This document shows, in pieces, positions 1-8,395 of a stretch of 64,000 nucleotides of DNA (position 1 is its first letter; the number at the start of each line of letters is the position of its first letter). Origin of the DNA: Gemmatimonadetes bacterium T265. GTDB lineage: Bacteria > Gemmatimonadota > Gemmatimonadetes > Gemmatimonadales > Gemmatimonadaceae. The notes beneath the pieces are model-generated. The model did no database searches, was not told the DNA's origin, and was given only the letters and a program-made list of their open reading frames with translations. The stretch is taken from contig BPUI01000001.1 in NCBI GenBank assembly GCA_019973575.1, positions 744,001 to 808,000 of the forward strand. The letters are read 5' to 3'. A program made the translations under genes and the position numbers.

Positions 1-1321
1 GCGCCGCGAGCGCCGTGACCAGGCTCGACGTCGGCGCGAGCGCGCGCCAGCGTTCCTCAATATTCAGCCGCTGCACGTACCGGGTGGCCGCCGCGAGGTC
101 GTCTGCCGGGCCGTAGTACGGGTGATACCCGACAGCGCCAATGCGGGCGACCCGCGGACGCACGCGCGCCGCCAAGGAGGCGTCGGCCGGCGGGGTGCCT
201 GCCCGTGCGGCGGCTGCACGAGTGAAGGACCCGGACAGCACGGCGCTGAGGCTATACCGGCCCTCCGGCGCCAGTGTGTGGTCGCGCCGGACTTCCTCGG
301 CAACGTCTCCCAGCGGGACGGCGGGCACGCCGAGGCGCGCGCAGGCCCGGCATACCGCCTCCGCGCTTCGTTCCGCGTCGTTCAGGAAGTACGGCGACAG
401 GTCGACGTCGTCGTCGGCGATGTAGGCGGGGACGAAAAGGTGTAGCCGCGCGTCGCCGCGGTCGACCTGGCGCAGCGCGGGCTGGTTCCGACGACAACAG
501 GCGAGCAGGGCGTGGACGACGCGGGTCGTGACGAACTCCGTCGACCACCGCTCGGCGGTCTCGAGCTCCCGTCGGACGTCCGTTGTGGACATGGGCCGCG
601 GCTTGCCGCCGAGACGCTGCGCCGCGCCGACGCGGTCCGCCCACACGGCGCCAGCGGCGTCCTCCACCGCGCGCCGGAACGACGTGTCCGACGGAGCGTC
701 GGCCGCGCCCTCGGGCAGATCACTGGGGAGGTACAACCGGCGTCCTGCGGCCGGCGCGTGGTGGTGACCGGCCGTCGGCCCGGCGACCTCGCGCACGCGG
801 CCGTCGGCGACGAGGCGACGCAGGTGCACGACGACGTTGTTGAACGAGGCGGCGCGCACCTGTTCCGGCGCGCATCCGGCTTCCGCGGCCCACGTGGCCG
901 CCGCGGCCGCGGCGACCTCGGTCGGCCGCACGGCGCGCCCGTGGAGCCGGACGAGGTTTCGGACCACGTCCAGCACGCGCTCCGAAGCGGTGGGCTCGGT
1001 CGGGAGCCCCGCCGTGGCTTCAGGTGTGCCCGGCAGCGCGTAGTACCGGAACCATGCCCGCTTACCGGGCGAGGTGAGTGCGCCACGCTCGAAGCAGGCA
1101 ACGACGCACCGCGAGAACGTGACGCGCCACGTCGCGTCGGTGCCGAACAGCGCCCGCGCGTCGGTCCCCATGGCGTCCGCGATCTCCGCCATCGACACGG
1201 CGCGGCCGTGTACGGTGGTGGCTGCCGCCACGGCCGCGCAGATGGCGCACACGGTTGCGCGCGGCGTCGGCGCCGCGGCGGGGGGCGCGCTCGCGCCCGA
1301 CGCGCATCCGGTGCTGGTCAT
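1..1321 (-). CDS. Third gene of Tn7/Tn5053-like module, partial at window edge
   Basis: A minus-strand reading frame of 440 codons begins at the ATG at 1321 and stays open to the window edge, so its C terminus is missing. The ATG overlaps the TGA of the upstream AAA+ gene (ATGA), implying translational coupling. Residues about 20-90 and 105-165 each look like a winged-helix segment (for example VSMAEIADAM and VVVHLRRLVADGRVREVAG). No CxxC/HxxxC zinc motif of the TniQ/TnsD type is visible in the part seen. The position, immediately after the integrase and ATPase genes, suggests a target-selection or regulatory role, but no family was recognised. The coupling and uninterrupted frame make it a convincing gene; its function is unknown. 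Confidence 0.7.
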   Translation of the reverse strand, partial: MTSTGCASGASAPPAAAPTPRATVCAICAAVAAATTVHGRAVSMAEIADAMGTDARALFGTDATWRVTFSRCVVACFERGALTSPGKRAWFRYYALPGTPEATAGLPTEPTASERVLDVVRNLVRLHGRAVRPTEVAAAAAATWAAEAGCAPEQVRAASFNNVVVHLRRLVADGRVREVAGPTAGHHHAPAAGRRLYLPSDLPEGAADAPSDTSFRRAVEDAAGAVWADRVGAAQRLGGKPRPMSTTDVRRELETAERWSTEFVTTRVVHALLACCRRNQPALRQVDRGDARLHLFVPAYIADDDVDLSPYFLNDAERSAEAVCRACARLGVPAVPLGDVAEEVRRDHTLAPEGRYSLSAVLSGSFTRAAAARAGTPPADASLAARVRPRVARIGAVGYHPYYGPADDLAAATRYVQRLNIEERWRALAPTSSLVTALAA

Positions 1322-2481
1322 GCCGCCTCCCGTTGTGCGTCGCGCCCGTCGTCGCCCCGTTCGTCAGCGGACGAATCGTCGTCGCGCGTCGCCGCGGGGT
1401 CGACGGAACGCGGGGGCGGACTGCCGGCCGTTCCGTCCGGGGATGGCGCCCCGGCCGCACGGCCCCCCCCGCACCTCCCCGGCGGGCGCGGCGGCTTACG
1501 AGCCGGCTTCGTGACGTCGCCCTCCGGCGGGGGTGGCGCGGAGCGTTCGGGCGCGGAGGGGTTGGGCGCCGGGGCCGTGGGCGTCGGAGTGCCAGGCTTC
1601 GAGGGCCGGCCCCGCCCGAGCCACCCCTTCTTCCAGTCGTCCAGCGCGCGCCGCTCGTCCATCTGCGACAGGGCGTAGACGGCGCGCAGCAGGGTGAGGT
1701 CGATCAGGGGTGCGCCGCCGGTCGCGGCGCAAGCCGCGTCCAGCTTGCGGAGGAACGGACAGATGTCCCCGGGCAGGCCGCGCATGATCGCGTGCAGATA
1801 GGTCACCTGCTCGAGGTGGTCGGGGTTGTCGCGCCGGAGCAAGGCGAAGTGGGGGTGGACGGCGGCCAGGAACGCCCACGTGTCCTCGAAATCGTAGGGC
1901 GTGAAGTGGCACCACTGGTGGACGCGCCGGTACACCTGCGGCGACCGGGCGACCAGGTCGGGCAGGTCGTCCATCCCGATCAGCACGACGGTCAACGGCC
2001 ACCGACGATTCTCGGCTTCGGTGCGGAGCAGGCAGAGGCCGCGGAGGGCGTGCATGGACAGGAGTCCCGCCTCGTCAATGCAGAGAATCTGGACGTGGCG
2101 CTGCATCATCCCGTCGATCACCTGTTGGGCCAGATCGTCGGCGCCGAGCGGGCGCGCGTCGCCGTCCGTCAACCGGCCGATCACGCGGTGGTGGATCGTG
2201 CGGAGGATGCGCTTCGCGCCGAGCGGTCCGGTGTAGTCCTGCGCGACCTCGAAGTGGCGCGCGCGGAAGCCGTGCTCCGGCTTCTGCGCGAAGGCCGCGT
2301 CGAGTTCCGCGACGAGGGCGCGCGCGGTCTCCGTCTTCCCGTTGCCGGGTGGCCCGACCCAGATCACGAACGGGCGTTCGTCGCGGACGTCGAGGGTGCG
2401 GTTGATCGTGCGCCGGAGCAGCGGCGTTTCCACCCGGCGCTCGGGCGCGGGCGGGACAAAGCGTTCGTCGGCGAGTGACAC
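1318..2481 (-). CDS. TniB/TnsC-like AAA+ transposition ATPase
   Basis: A 387-residue AAA+ protein, predicted to be the ATP-dependent regulator that links target DNA to the integrase in Tn7, Tn5053 and Mu-type transposition. Walker A is GPPGNGKT at residues 43-50 and Walker B is ILCIDEA at about 132-138; the ATPase core ends near residue 275. The last roughly 110 residues are a Pro/Arg-rich low-complexity tail that is unusual for TniB proteins (about 300 residues). The start is GTG without a clear Shine-Dalgarno sequence. It lies 81 bp downstream of the integrase gene and its stop overlaps the start of the third gene. TniB versus TnsC assignment is not resolvable by eye. Confidence 0.82.
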   Translation of the reverse strand: MSLADERFVPPAPERRVETPLLRRTINRTLDVRDERPFVIWVGPPGNGKTETARALVAELDAAFAQKPEHGFRARHFEVAQDYTGPLGAKRILRTIHHRVIGRLTDGDARPLGADDLAQQVIDGMMQRHVQILCIDEAGLLSMHALRGLCLLRTEAENRRWPLTVVLIGMDDLPDLVARSPQVYRRVHQWCHFTPYDFEDTWAFLAAVHPHFALLRRDNPDHLEQVTYLHAIMRGLPGDICPFLRKLDAACAATGGAPLIDLTLLRAVYALSQMDERRALDDWKKGWLGRGRPSKPGTPTPTAPAPNPSAPERSAPPPPEGDVTKPARKPPRPPGRCGGGRAAGAPSPDGTAGSPPPRSVDPAATRDDDSSADERGDDGRDAQREAA

Positions 2482-2516
2482 GGAGGGGGGGTCTGCGTGT
2501 GGAGGGGGAGCGGTAG

Positions 2517-2542
2517 GTGCCCCCGGCCCTGGCCGGGGGCAC
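2517..2542. other. Perfect hairpin between integrase and ATPase genes
   Basis: Two perfectly complementary 12-bp arms (GTGCCCCCGGCC and its complement) are separated by 2 nt and lie in the 81-bp gap between the integrase stop (2563) and the ATPase start (2481). No U-tract follows on the transcript strand, so it is not a classic terminator. It could be an mRNA-stability or attenuation element that tunes integrase to ATPase ratio; that role is inference. Confidence 0.6.
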
Positions 2543-2562
2543 GTGTCCGTCGCTGGGTGGGG

Positions 2563-4806
2563 TCAGGCGCGGCGCGCGCGCCGGTCAAGCTGCTCGACGA
2601 GGCGGGCGACCTCCGCGGCGCCGGGATCGGTCGCCGCCACGCGGTCTTCGCGCGCGCCGCCGCTCGAGGGGCGGCGCTGGGGCGCGCCGTCCTGCGGTGT
2701 GCGCGCCTTGGCCCCCTTCCGCCGATCCTTGGCGACGACGCGCGTCGTCGGCTCCGCCACGGGTGCGTCGTCCTCGTCGGTCCTGCGGGCGGCCGCTTCG
2801 CTCGCCAGCCGCTGCGCGAGCGCCTGCGCCTCGTCGTAGGCGCGTGCGCTCCGCCGGTCGTCGCGCGCGACCTCCTCGGCGTACGCGGTCGTGCGCGCCT
2901 TGAGGTCGTGGCGGTAGCCGACGCGGAATCGTTTCACCTCGAGGGCGCCGTACTTCGAGTGCGCGAAGCCCATGATCCAGGCTTCGCAGACCCGATCCCC
3001 GGTCTCCGCGTCGTAGACGAGGATGGAGTCGAGGTCCTCCGGGTTGTACCGGACGCGCACCTCCCGCTTCCAGTAGTCCATGAGCGCCGGCGCCCAGTAC
3101 CGGCCGCCCCGGACGTCCACGAGTTCCTCCTCCTCACCGCGCGCACTGCCGGGACGCGCGACGAGTACCCGCGACTTCGCGGTGAACCGGATGCCCTCCT
3201 TGGTCACGACGCGCACCGCGTCGTCCTTCAGCAAGAGGACGTTCAGGTCTTCCTCGGACGGCGGTAGCGCGAGGTGCACGGCCTCCCGCCACCGCGCGGC
3301 GGGCGCGTCCCCGTCCAGACCGTCGTGCGGGCGCGCGTGGTACTCGGCGAAGAACCGCTCCAACTCCGCGCGGAGTTGCGCGAAGGTGAGGAGCATCGGG
3401 ATCCGCTTGGCCGCGGCGCCCGCACTGTGCCCGTCGGCGGGCATGTACCCGACGAGTTCGGAGAGGAAGGACGTGAGGGTGCCGAAGAACCGCTCGACCT
3501 CGGCCTTGAGGTTCGGGTAGTACGGCGGCGTCGGCTCGAGCCGGATGCCGAGCCCGCGGGTCAGGCGCGCGGTGTCGCCCGCCATGAAATCCTTCCCGTG
3601 GTCCGGGACCAGCACTTCGGGAATCCCGCACATCGGCCAGGCCGCGTCGGCCTTGGGCAGGATGGCGTGCCGCAGGGCGAGTGCGGTGGTCCACGCGTCC
3701 GGCACCTTGGTCGAGAGCACGTACCCGAGGAGCGCGCGCGAGAATACGTCCAGCACCACGGTCAGCCACACGGCGCGGGCCTCCCACACCCCGCCGCGCA
3801 CCTCGACCCGGATCCAGAGGTCGAGCCGCGTGTGGTCGATCTGCGCGATGTGGTTCGCGTGGGTCGCCGGGTCGTAGTCGAGGAACGGGCGGCCGTGCTT
3901 GTCCCACGCTGTCAGGCCCTCGTCGCGGACGCGCCGGACGGACGCGGGGAGCCGCTCGAGGTAGCGGTAGACCGAGTGGTAGCTCGGCACCACGAGCCCC
4001 TCGACGGATTCGCCCGCCGCCGCGGCACGCTCGACCTCGCGCCGCACGGCGTCGCGGACCATCCGCCAGACGGCTCGCACGTTCGCCTTCCGGCGCCCGT
4101 TCCACTTGAGCAGGATGATCTGCTCGAGGGTCGGCGTGACGACGCGGTGCTCGGCCGGCCGTTTCCCGCGGCGCTCCCAGCGACCGTCGACCACACTCCC
4201 GGTGCGCTGCCACCGCATGAAGAGCTTCTGCGCCCACCGGACGCGCGTGGGGTCGAGGCCGACGTCGGTCAGCGCGCCGCGTGCCGTCGCCCCACGCTGC
4301 ATCGCGCGGACGAGGCGAAGGTGCAGGCCGACCGTCTCCGTACGGTCGAGGTCTTCCGCAATCGCAGTCAGCGGGACGGCCCCGGTGCAGGTGAGGCGCG
4401 CGGGGCCGTCGATAACGCGGGTCGCGGCGGCGCCCGCGGCCACCACGGGACGCGTGAGCGCGCGAATCGGCTGGGCGTCCGAGGTACCGGCCGGGACCGG
4501 CGTGCCGCGCGGTTGCGCTCGGCCGATGTCGCCGACGCGTGGAACAGCGGCGACGGCGAAACGTCGACGGGCGTCCTGCGCCGGGCGCATCTCGTCCAGC
4601 CCCCTCAGCGCGCGCTCAGCGAGGCCAGTAGCCTGGCCGGCAGCCGGTCGACGCGTCGTCGGGGTCGGGGCAGCGGGCTCGCCCGGGTGGCGGGCGTTCA
4701 CGGTGGGGGCGCCAGCGACGCCCGCGTCGCCTCCCGCGGGATCGTGCGCGTAAGGGGTCGGGCCCTGGTCGTCGCGCTGCGGTTCGTGCTGCGGCGGCTT
4801 GGACAT
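2563..4806 (-). CDS. TniA/TnsB-like DDE integrase (transposase)
   Basis: A 747-residue transposase of the rve/Mu-type superfamily that would cut and join transposon ends. After a Pro/Ala-rich N terminus (about 1-110) come helix-turn-helix DNA-binding segments (about 150-300), then the catalytic core: D324 in IDHTRLDLW, D402 in VLVPDHGKDF and E438 in VERFFGTL. D402 and E438 are separated by 35 residues, the D,D(35)E spacing. A Mu-type C-terminal beta-barrel region follows (about 540-600, FTAKSRVLVARPG). It is the first gene of the minus-strand module and is followed by the AAA+ partner. All three acidic residues are present, so the element may be active. Length is longer than TniA (about 560) because of the extended N terminus. 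Confidence 0.88.
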   Translation of the reverse strand: MSKPPQHEPQRDDQGPTPYAHDPAGGDAGVAGAPTVNARHPGEPAAPTPTTRRPAAGQATGLAERALRGLDEMRPAQDARRRFAVAAVPRVGDIGRAQPRGTPVPAGTSDAQPIRALTRPVVAAGAAATRVIDGPARLTCTGAVPLTAIAEDLDRTETVGLHLRLVRAMQRGATARGALTDVGLDPTRVRWAQKLFMRWQRTGSVVDGRWERRGKRPAEHRVVTPTLEQIILLKWNGRRKANVRAVWRMVRDAVRREVERAAAAGESVEGLVVPSYHSVYRYLERLPASVRRVRDEGLTAWDKHGRPFLDYDPATHANHIAQIDHTRLDLWIRVEVRGGVWEARAVWLTVVLDVFSRALLGYVLSTKVPDAWTTALALRHAILPKADAAWPMCGIPEVLVPDHGKDFMAGDTARLTRGLGIRLEPTPPYYPNLKAEVERFFGTLTSFLSELVGYMPADGHSAGAAAKRIPMLLTFAQLRAELERFFAEYHARPHDGLDGDAPAARWREAVHLALPPSEEDLNVLLLKDDAVRVVTKEGIRFTAKSRVLVARPGSARGEEEELVDVRGGRYWAPALMDYWKREVRVRYNPEDLDSILVYDAETGDRVCEAWIMGFAHSKYGALEVKRFRVGYRHDLKARTTAYAEEVARDDRRSARAYDEAQALAQRLASEAAARRTDEDDAPVAEPTTRVVAKDRRKGAKARTPQDGAPQRRPSSGGAREDRVAATDPGAAEVARLVEQLDRRARRA

Positions 4807-5356
4807 CGGTCGGGGAAACGGCGGTGGTCGCGAACAGCGGCCCCTCGTAGGCGGCGGTCGCGCGGCAGTTTCGCAACGGTCCGCATGCGGGCGCCAAGTG
4901 CCCCCCCCTCCCTCAACCTTCCGTTCATTTCCGACTCGTTTTTCGCCCCCTACCCCGACGTTTGTCCCCGTCCGGCACGACCTCTCGTGTGATGTGCTTG
5001 GGTTGGGGTGTACAACGGCACTGCGCCCCGGACGGCATGGAGCCGTCCGGGGCGCAGTGCGGGCCGGGTCTCACCTGGGCGCTCGCGGCACGTCCGGGTC
5101 GCCGGACTTGGCGCGTCGCCGGGTCACCGAGGCGGTCCCTATAGAGATCTTCCCCGAGCCCGGGCCGCGGAACTTACAGGCGCAGGCCGTGGCTGTAAAG
5201 GGGGGGTGAGCGGGCGGGCGTGGGTGGGGGCTGGGCGACGGCGCTCACAGGTCATGGGCGCTCGCGTCGGCCCCGGCCGGCGCCGGTCCGGGCAGCGGCG
5301 AGGCAGGCACTGGCGCTCACGGGGGGGGCACCCTGCGGGCGCCCCGCGCCGGTGCG
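4807..5356. other. Intergenic region upstream of the integrase, probable transposon end
   Basis: No convincing gene is seen here. The region should contain the integrase promoter and, if the module is complete on this side, one transposon end. Short related motifs occur at about 4925-4965 (CCGACTCGTTTTTCG and CCGACGTTTGTCCCCG), and a TGTACA at 5009-5014 lies just left of a perfect 19-bp inverted repeat. I could not define a terminal repeat or a target-site duplication, because the other end lies outside the window. Confidence 0.35.
5018..5060. repeat. Perfect 19-bp inverted repeat with 5-nt loop
   Basis: The arms 5018-5036 (GCACTGCGCCCCGGACGGC) and 5042-5060 are exact reverse complements around the loop ATGGA. 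It lies about 210 bp upstream of the integrase start. No T-run follows on either strand, so it is not an obvious Rho-independent terminator. It could be a transposon-end recognition structure, a replication or transcription barrier, or a strong terminator insulating the transposition genes. Confidence 0.75.
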
Positions 5357-5632
5357 TTAGGCGTGCTCGGCGCGCCGTACGGCCTCCTCCGGCCACGCCC
5401 GGGCCGCGACGTGGGCCGACACGGCGTCGTTGGTCAGCGTGGGTGCCGCGGGGTGCCGCGCGGCGAGGCACGACAGGCGGAGCGCGTGCGCGAACGCGGC
5501 GACGGCGCGCTCGACCGCGTCGTCCGGCGTGCGCGGGTCGCGTTCGGGGCGGCGGCCCGCGTCGTCCGTTCGGCCGGGCGCGCCGCCGTCGCGCGCCGCG
5601 TCTCCCGCACTCCCGTTCGGGGCGTTCATCAC
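5357..5632 (-). CDS. Small protein, paralogue of the protein at 24860
   Basis: A 91-residue protein of unknown function. Its C-terminal half shares a clear pattern with the product at 24860-25084: RAVAAxAxALRLSCxAAR followed by LTNDAVxAHxAARAWxEEAVRRA. That conservation between two separate loci is the evidence that both are real genes. The predicted structure is helical and it has no signal peptide or membrane segment. The N terminus (residues 1-40) is charged and low in complexity. The stop codon sits inside a GCCTAAC heptamer. Two adjacent ATG codons (5632, 5629) could start it. No neighbour suggests a function. Confidence 0.6.
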   Translation of the reverse strand: MMNAPNGSAGDAARDGGAPGRTDDAGRRPERDPRTPDDAVERAVAAFAHALRLSCLAARHPAAPTLTNDAVSAHVAARAWPEEAVRRAEHA

Positions 5633-6508
5633 CGCTCCCGCGTCCGTGGTCGGTTCGGCTCTTGTTCGGGTTGCCGAATGTGCTCGGGGCGAGGCGGGCC
5701 CGCAAGTGCCGCCGGTGTCGGCACGCCGGGGGCGCCTAACGTGCTGCCCGTGATACGCGCGCCGGGTCCGGTGCGCGCCGTCGGTCCCGATGTGCGCGGT
5801 GCGCCCGATAGCGGGCGGGCACCACTGGCAGCGGCATCGCGACCTGCGTTCCGGGACCCGCCATCTCGCACGCGGTGCTGGTCGCGCCCCGCCCCGCCGC
5901 TCGCCACGTTCGACCGTGCCGCGGCCGCCGACCGGTTACCCGGGCGTGCGACTTCCACGGACGGCGCACGCATGACACACTGCGATTCCCCGCGACATTC
6001 GCTATCAAGCCGCCCTGGTCGACGGCGCGCGACCGCTCCTGCTGCGCTGGGCGCCGCATGACGAGCCCGCCGCCTAGGCCGGCCCGGAGCGTCTGGGTCA
6101 CGCGCGACGTCCGGGTTGCGCGCATATCGTAGCGAGCGCGTCTTGGTCTTCGCCGAATCCGAGTAGTCCCGCTTCGGGCCTATTCCCGCGGTCCGACCAC
6201 GCGTCACCGCTCCGGGCCGACCGGTAATGGCACGCGGGGGTCCCTCGTCCAGCGCTGGGCGGCAGGCGCGGGCGGCCGGCGCGGCGGCCCCCCGCGCCTC
6301 GAACACGTCGAATCGCGCCGCCGTGCGGACGAGGCGCGCCCGCCGGCACAACGTAAGACGCACACTGGCAACGGTTTATCTCGTCCGCGGCGGTGCACGC
6401 CGACCCCGCACGTGAACGACGGGCGTTGCGGCCGGCGTGTCGTCGCGTCAATCTGTCAAAATCGGTGTATTGTGCACTGTCAAACTGGTACTACATTCAC
6501 CCGCATCT
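5633..6508. other. Long intergenic region without a recognised gene
   Basis: About 870 bp with open frames in several registers but none with a recognisable protein or a plausible start. It contains a GCCTAAC heptamer at 5734-5740. The last 60 bp are distinctly AT-richer and hold the promoter of the downstream cassette. The length and lack of genes fit a junction between transposon-borne material and the next cassette. Confidence 0.4.
6453..6497 (+). promoter_or_regulatory. Promoter with direct-repeat operator of the TIGR04255 cassette
   Basis: Two copies of CTGTCAAA (6453-6460 and 6477-6484) are spaced 24 bp apart in an AT-rich island. A -35-like TTGTGC (6470-6475) and -10-like TACATT (6492-6497) are separated by 16 bp and overlap the repeats. 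The ATG at 6509 is only 11 nt past the -10 box and has no Shine-Dalgarno sequence, so the message may be nearly leaderless. The repeats are a plausible operator for the helix-turn-helix protein encoded by the second gene; this is inference. Confidence 0.45.
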
Positions 6509-7315
6509 ATGCGGCTTGCGAACGCCCCACTCGTGCACGTACTCGCGCAGGTGGTGTTCTCGCCTGTCCCGAAGTTCGCGGACACACTCCCCGAGCTGCA
6601 GGCGCGCCTGTCCGCCCTCGACTTCCCATGGCTCCAGGTGGGGTCGACGCAGCAGATCACCTTCGGGGTGAACGCGCCCCCGAAGATTGAGGTCCAACCG
6701 CGCTGGGACTTCCTGAATCCCGACCGCACAACCGGTGTGGTGCTGACGGACACCTCGCTGGTCCTCCAGACCACGCGGTACACCTCGGCGCAGCCGTTCC
6801 GGCAGCGTCTCGCCGACGTCGTCCGGGCCGTGCACGACGTCGCAGGGCCGCGCCTAGTGGAGCGCCTCGGCTTGCGGTACATCGACTTGGTCTGCACCGA
6901 TGAAGGGGAGTCGTTCGAGGCGTACGTGCATCCGGGCGTCCTCGGGTTCCCGTTCGGCGGGTTGGGGTACCCCCCCACCGCGCGGCAGGGACTGGCGACC
7001 AACGCCACCGCTGGCACCCCAGTCGGGCTGCTCGTCGTGCGGTCCTCGGTCGTCCCGCCGAACCAGCCCGTGCCGGCGGATCTGCTCCCCACGCCGCTCC
7101 GCTACCCGCCGTCGGCGATGAGCCCCCGACCGGCGCTCGCGCTCGACTTCGACCACTTCGCCCAGTTCGCCACCCCGTTCCCGTTCGCCACGGACGCGAT
7201 CATCAGCTACATGCAGCAGCTTCGGAATGCCTCACACGCGGCCTTCGAGGCCGTTGGTACGGCGCACGCGTTCACCCGCTGGGGACCCTGGATCCAGGAG
7301 GAGGCCACGACATGA
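6509..7315 (+). CDS. TIGR04255 family protein
   Basis: A 268-residue protein resembling the sporadically distributed TIGR04255 family: it opens with LANAPLVHVLAQVVFSPVP, has the central RLGLRYIDLV strand motif and ends in a helical segment with SHAAFEAVGT. The biochemical function of the family is unknown; its patchy occurrence in accessory regions suggests a selfish or defensive role. The ATG at 6509 was chosen because upstream in-frame codons run through the promoter repeats. It has no signal peptide or membrane segment. Its stop overlaps the start of the next gene by 4 bp (ATGA), so the two are co-translated. Confidence 0.75.
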   Translation: MRLANAPLVHVLAQVVFSPVPKFADTLPELQARLSALDFPWLQVGSTQQITFGVNAPPKIEVQPRWDFLNPDRTTGVVLTDTSLVLQTTRYTSAQPFRQRLADVVRAVHDVAGPRLVERLGLRYIDLVCTDEGESFEAYVHPGVLGFPFGGLGYPPTARQGLATNATAGTPVGLLVVRSSVVPPNQPVPADLLPTPLRYPPSAMSPRPALALDFDHFAQFATPFPFATDAIISYMQQLRNASHAAFEAVGTAHAFTRWGPWIQEEATT

Positions 7316-8205
7316 CGACGATGGCACTGCCGGAGACGACCCGTGGGCGCGAGTACTCGGGGGAGCCCGAGGACGCGCACGAGCCGGGGTACAGTCTTCT
7401 GCGCGCCGGTGTAGTCGCCGACCTCTGGAGCGACGCGCCGAGCGGCGGCGAAGCCTGGCGGCAGGGCTGGCATCACACCCAGCCGGCGGACTTGCCGGCC
7501 CCGAGCGGTGCACAGTGCAGTCACAGCATCAAGGCGTCGGGCGGCGTGATCGTCGCCGTTGTGATCGCGGGCCTGGCCAGCCTCGGTACTGCGGCGGGTG
7601 CTGGCGTGCGGACGTCGGACATGTTCACGGCCGCACCGACGCTGACGCTGCCCGCGGCCCGCCGACACGACCAGGAGGAGGCGGGGGTCGTCGCGGTGGG
7701 TGGGGCGACAATCGCTGTCGCGGATCTTCCGGCTGCCGTCACGGCGGCCGACCAGGTCGAGGCCGTCCAGGCTGCGTTGTCGCTGTCCGTCACACAGATC
7801 GCCGACGTCATTCGCGTGAAGCGGGCGACGGTGCACAACTGGCTCCGGAGCGACAGCCCCGCTCCCCGCTCCGAGGCGGCCGGCGACCGGCTGCGGCGGC
7901 TCTACCGGGTCGCGGCGTCGTGGCGCGACCGGTCGTCCCACGACCCCCGCGCGTTCGTCGCGGTCCCGCTCGGCGACGGGCAGCCCAGCCTGCTGGACTT
8001 GCTCCGCGCCGACGTGTGGGATGATGGCGCCATCGAGAGGGCCCTGGCGACGCTCGCCAATCTGTTGGATGAGCGAGCGGCCGAGCGGGCCGAGCGCGTC
8101 GTGGAACATGACGCGGAGATCGACAATCGGGAGGACGCGCTCGCCGTCGAGCGCGAGCGAGTGCGGTCGGCGGTCGCGCGGGCCCGCCGGTTCGTCATCG
8201 GCTGA
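7312..8205 (+). CDS. Helix-turn-helix protein with one membrane segment
   Basis: A 297-residue protein of unknown function. Residues about 76-98 (GGVIVAVVIAGLASLGTAAG) form a hydrophobic segment. Residues about 150-185 (LSVTQIADVIRVKRATVHNW) read as an Xre-like helix-turn-helix. Residues about 260-290 are a charged helix with coiled-coil character (EIDNREDALAVERERV). It overlaps the upstream TIGR04255 gene by 4 bp, making partnership likely. It could regulate the cassette through the CTGTCAAA repeats, or act as a membrane-tethered sensor or effector. No known family was recognised over the full length. Confidence 0.7.
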   Translation: MTTMALPETTRGREYSGEPEDAHEPGYSLLRAGVVADLWSDAPSGGEAWRQGWHHTQPADLPAPSGAQCSHSIKASGGVIVAVVIAGLASLGTAAGAGVRTSDMFTAAPTLTLPAARRHDQEEAGVVAVGGATIAVADLPAAVTAADQVEAVQAALSLSVTQIADVIRVKRATVHNWLRSDSPAPRSEAAGDRLRRLYRVAASWRDRSSHDPRAFVAVPLGDGQPSLLDLLRADVWDDGAIERALATLANLLDERAAERAERVVEHDAEIDNREDALAVERERVRSAVARARRFVIG

Positions 8206-8395
8206 CCCGGCTGTTCGTCCGGCACCTCGGTCGCGCCAGCTTTGTCGGACACGGGTTCCGGGAGGACGGGGTGAGCCAGACGAACGCATCCGAGATGGCG
8301 GACGAACCGCAGGACACGCCGGCCCCGGCGACCAGGGGACCGGCCGCCTCGGGGGTGGGCGAGGGGGGGATGGGAGCGCTCCCGATGAGGCAGCC

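Noticed and set aside
512-1678. Plus-strand frames of 388-407 codons opposite the transposition genes
   Set aside because: They are shadows of the minus-strand ATPase and third gene, lack domains, and conflict with the ATGA-coupled operon.
6437-6508. Upstream extension of the TIGR04255-like gene to 6437
   Set aside because: The extra residues pass through the CTGTCAAA repeats and promoter, and the family begins at the LANAP-like motif encoded right after the ATG at 6509.
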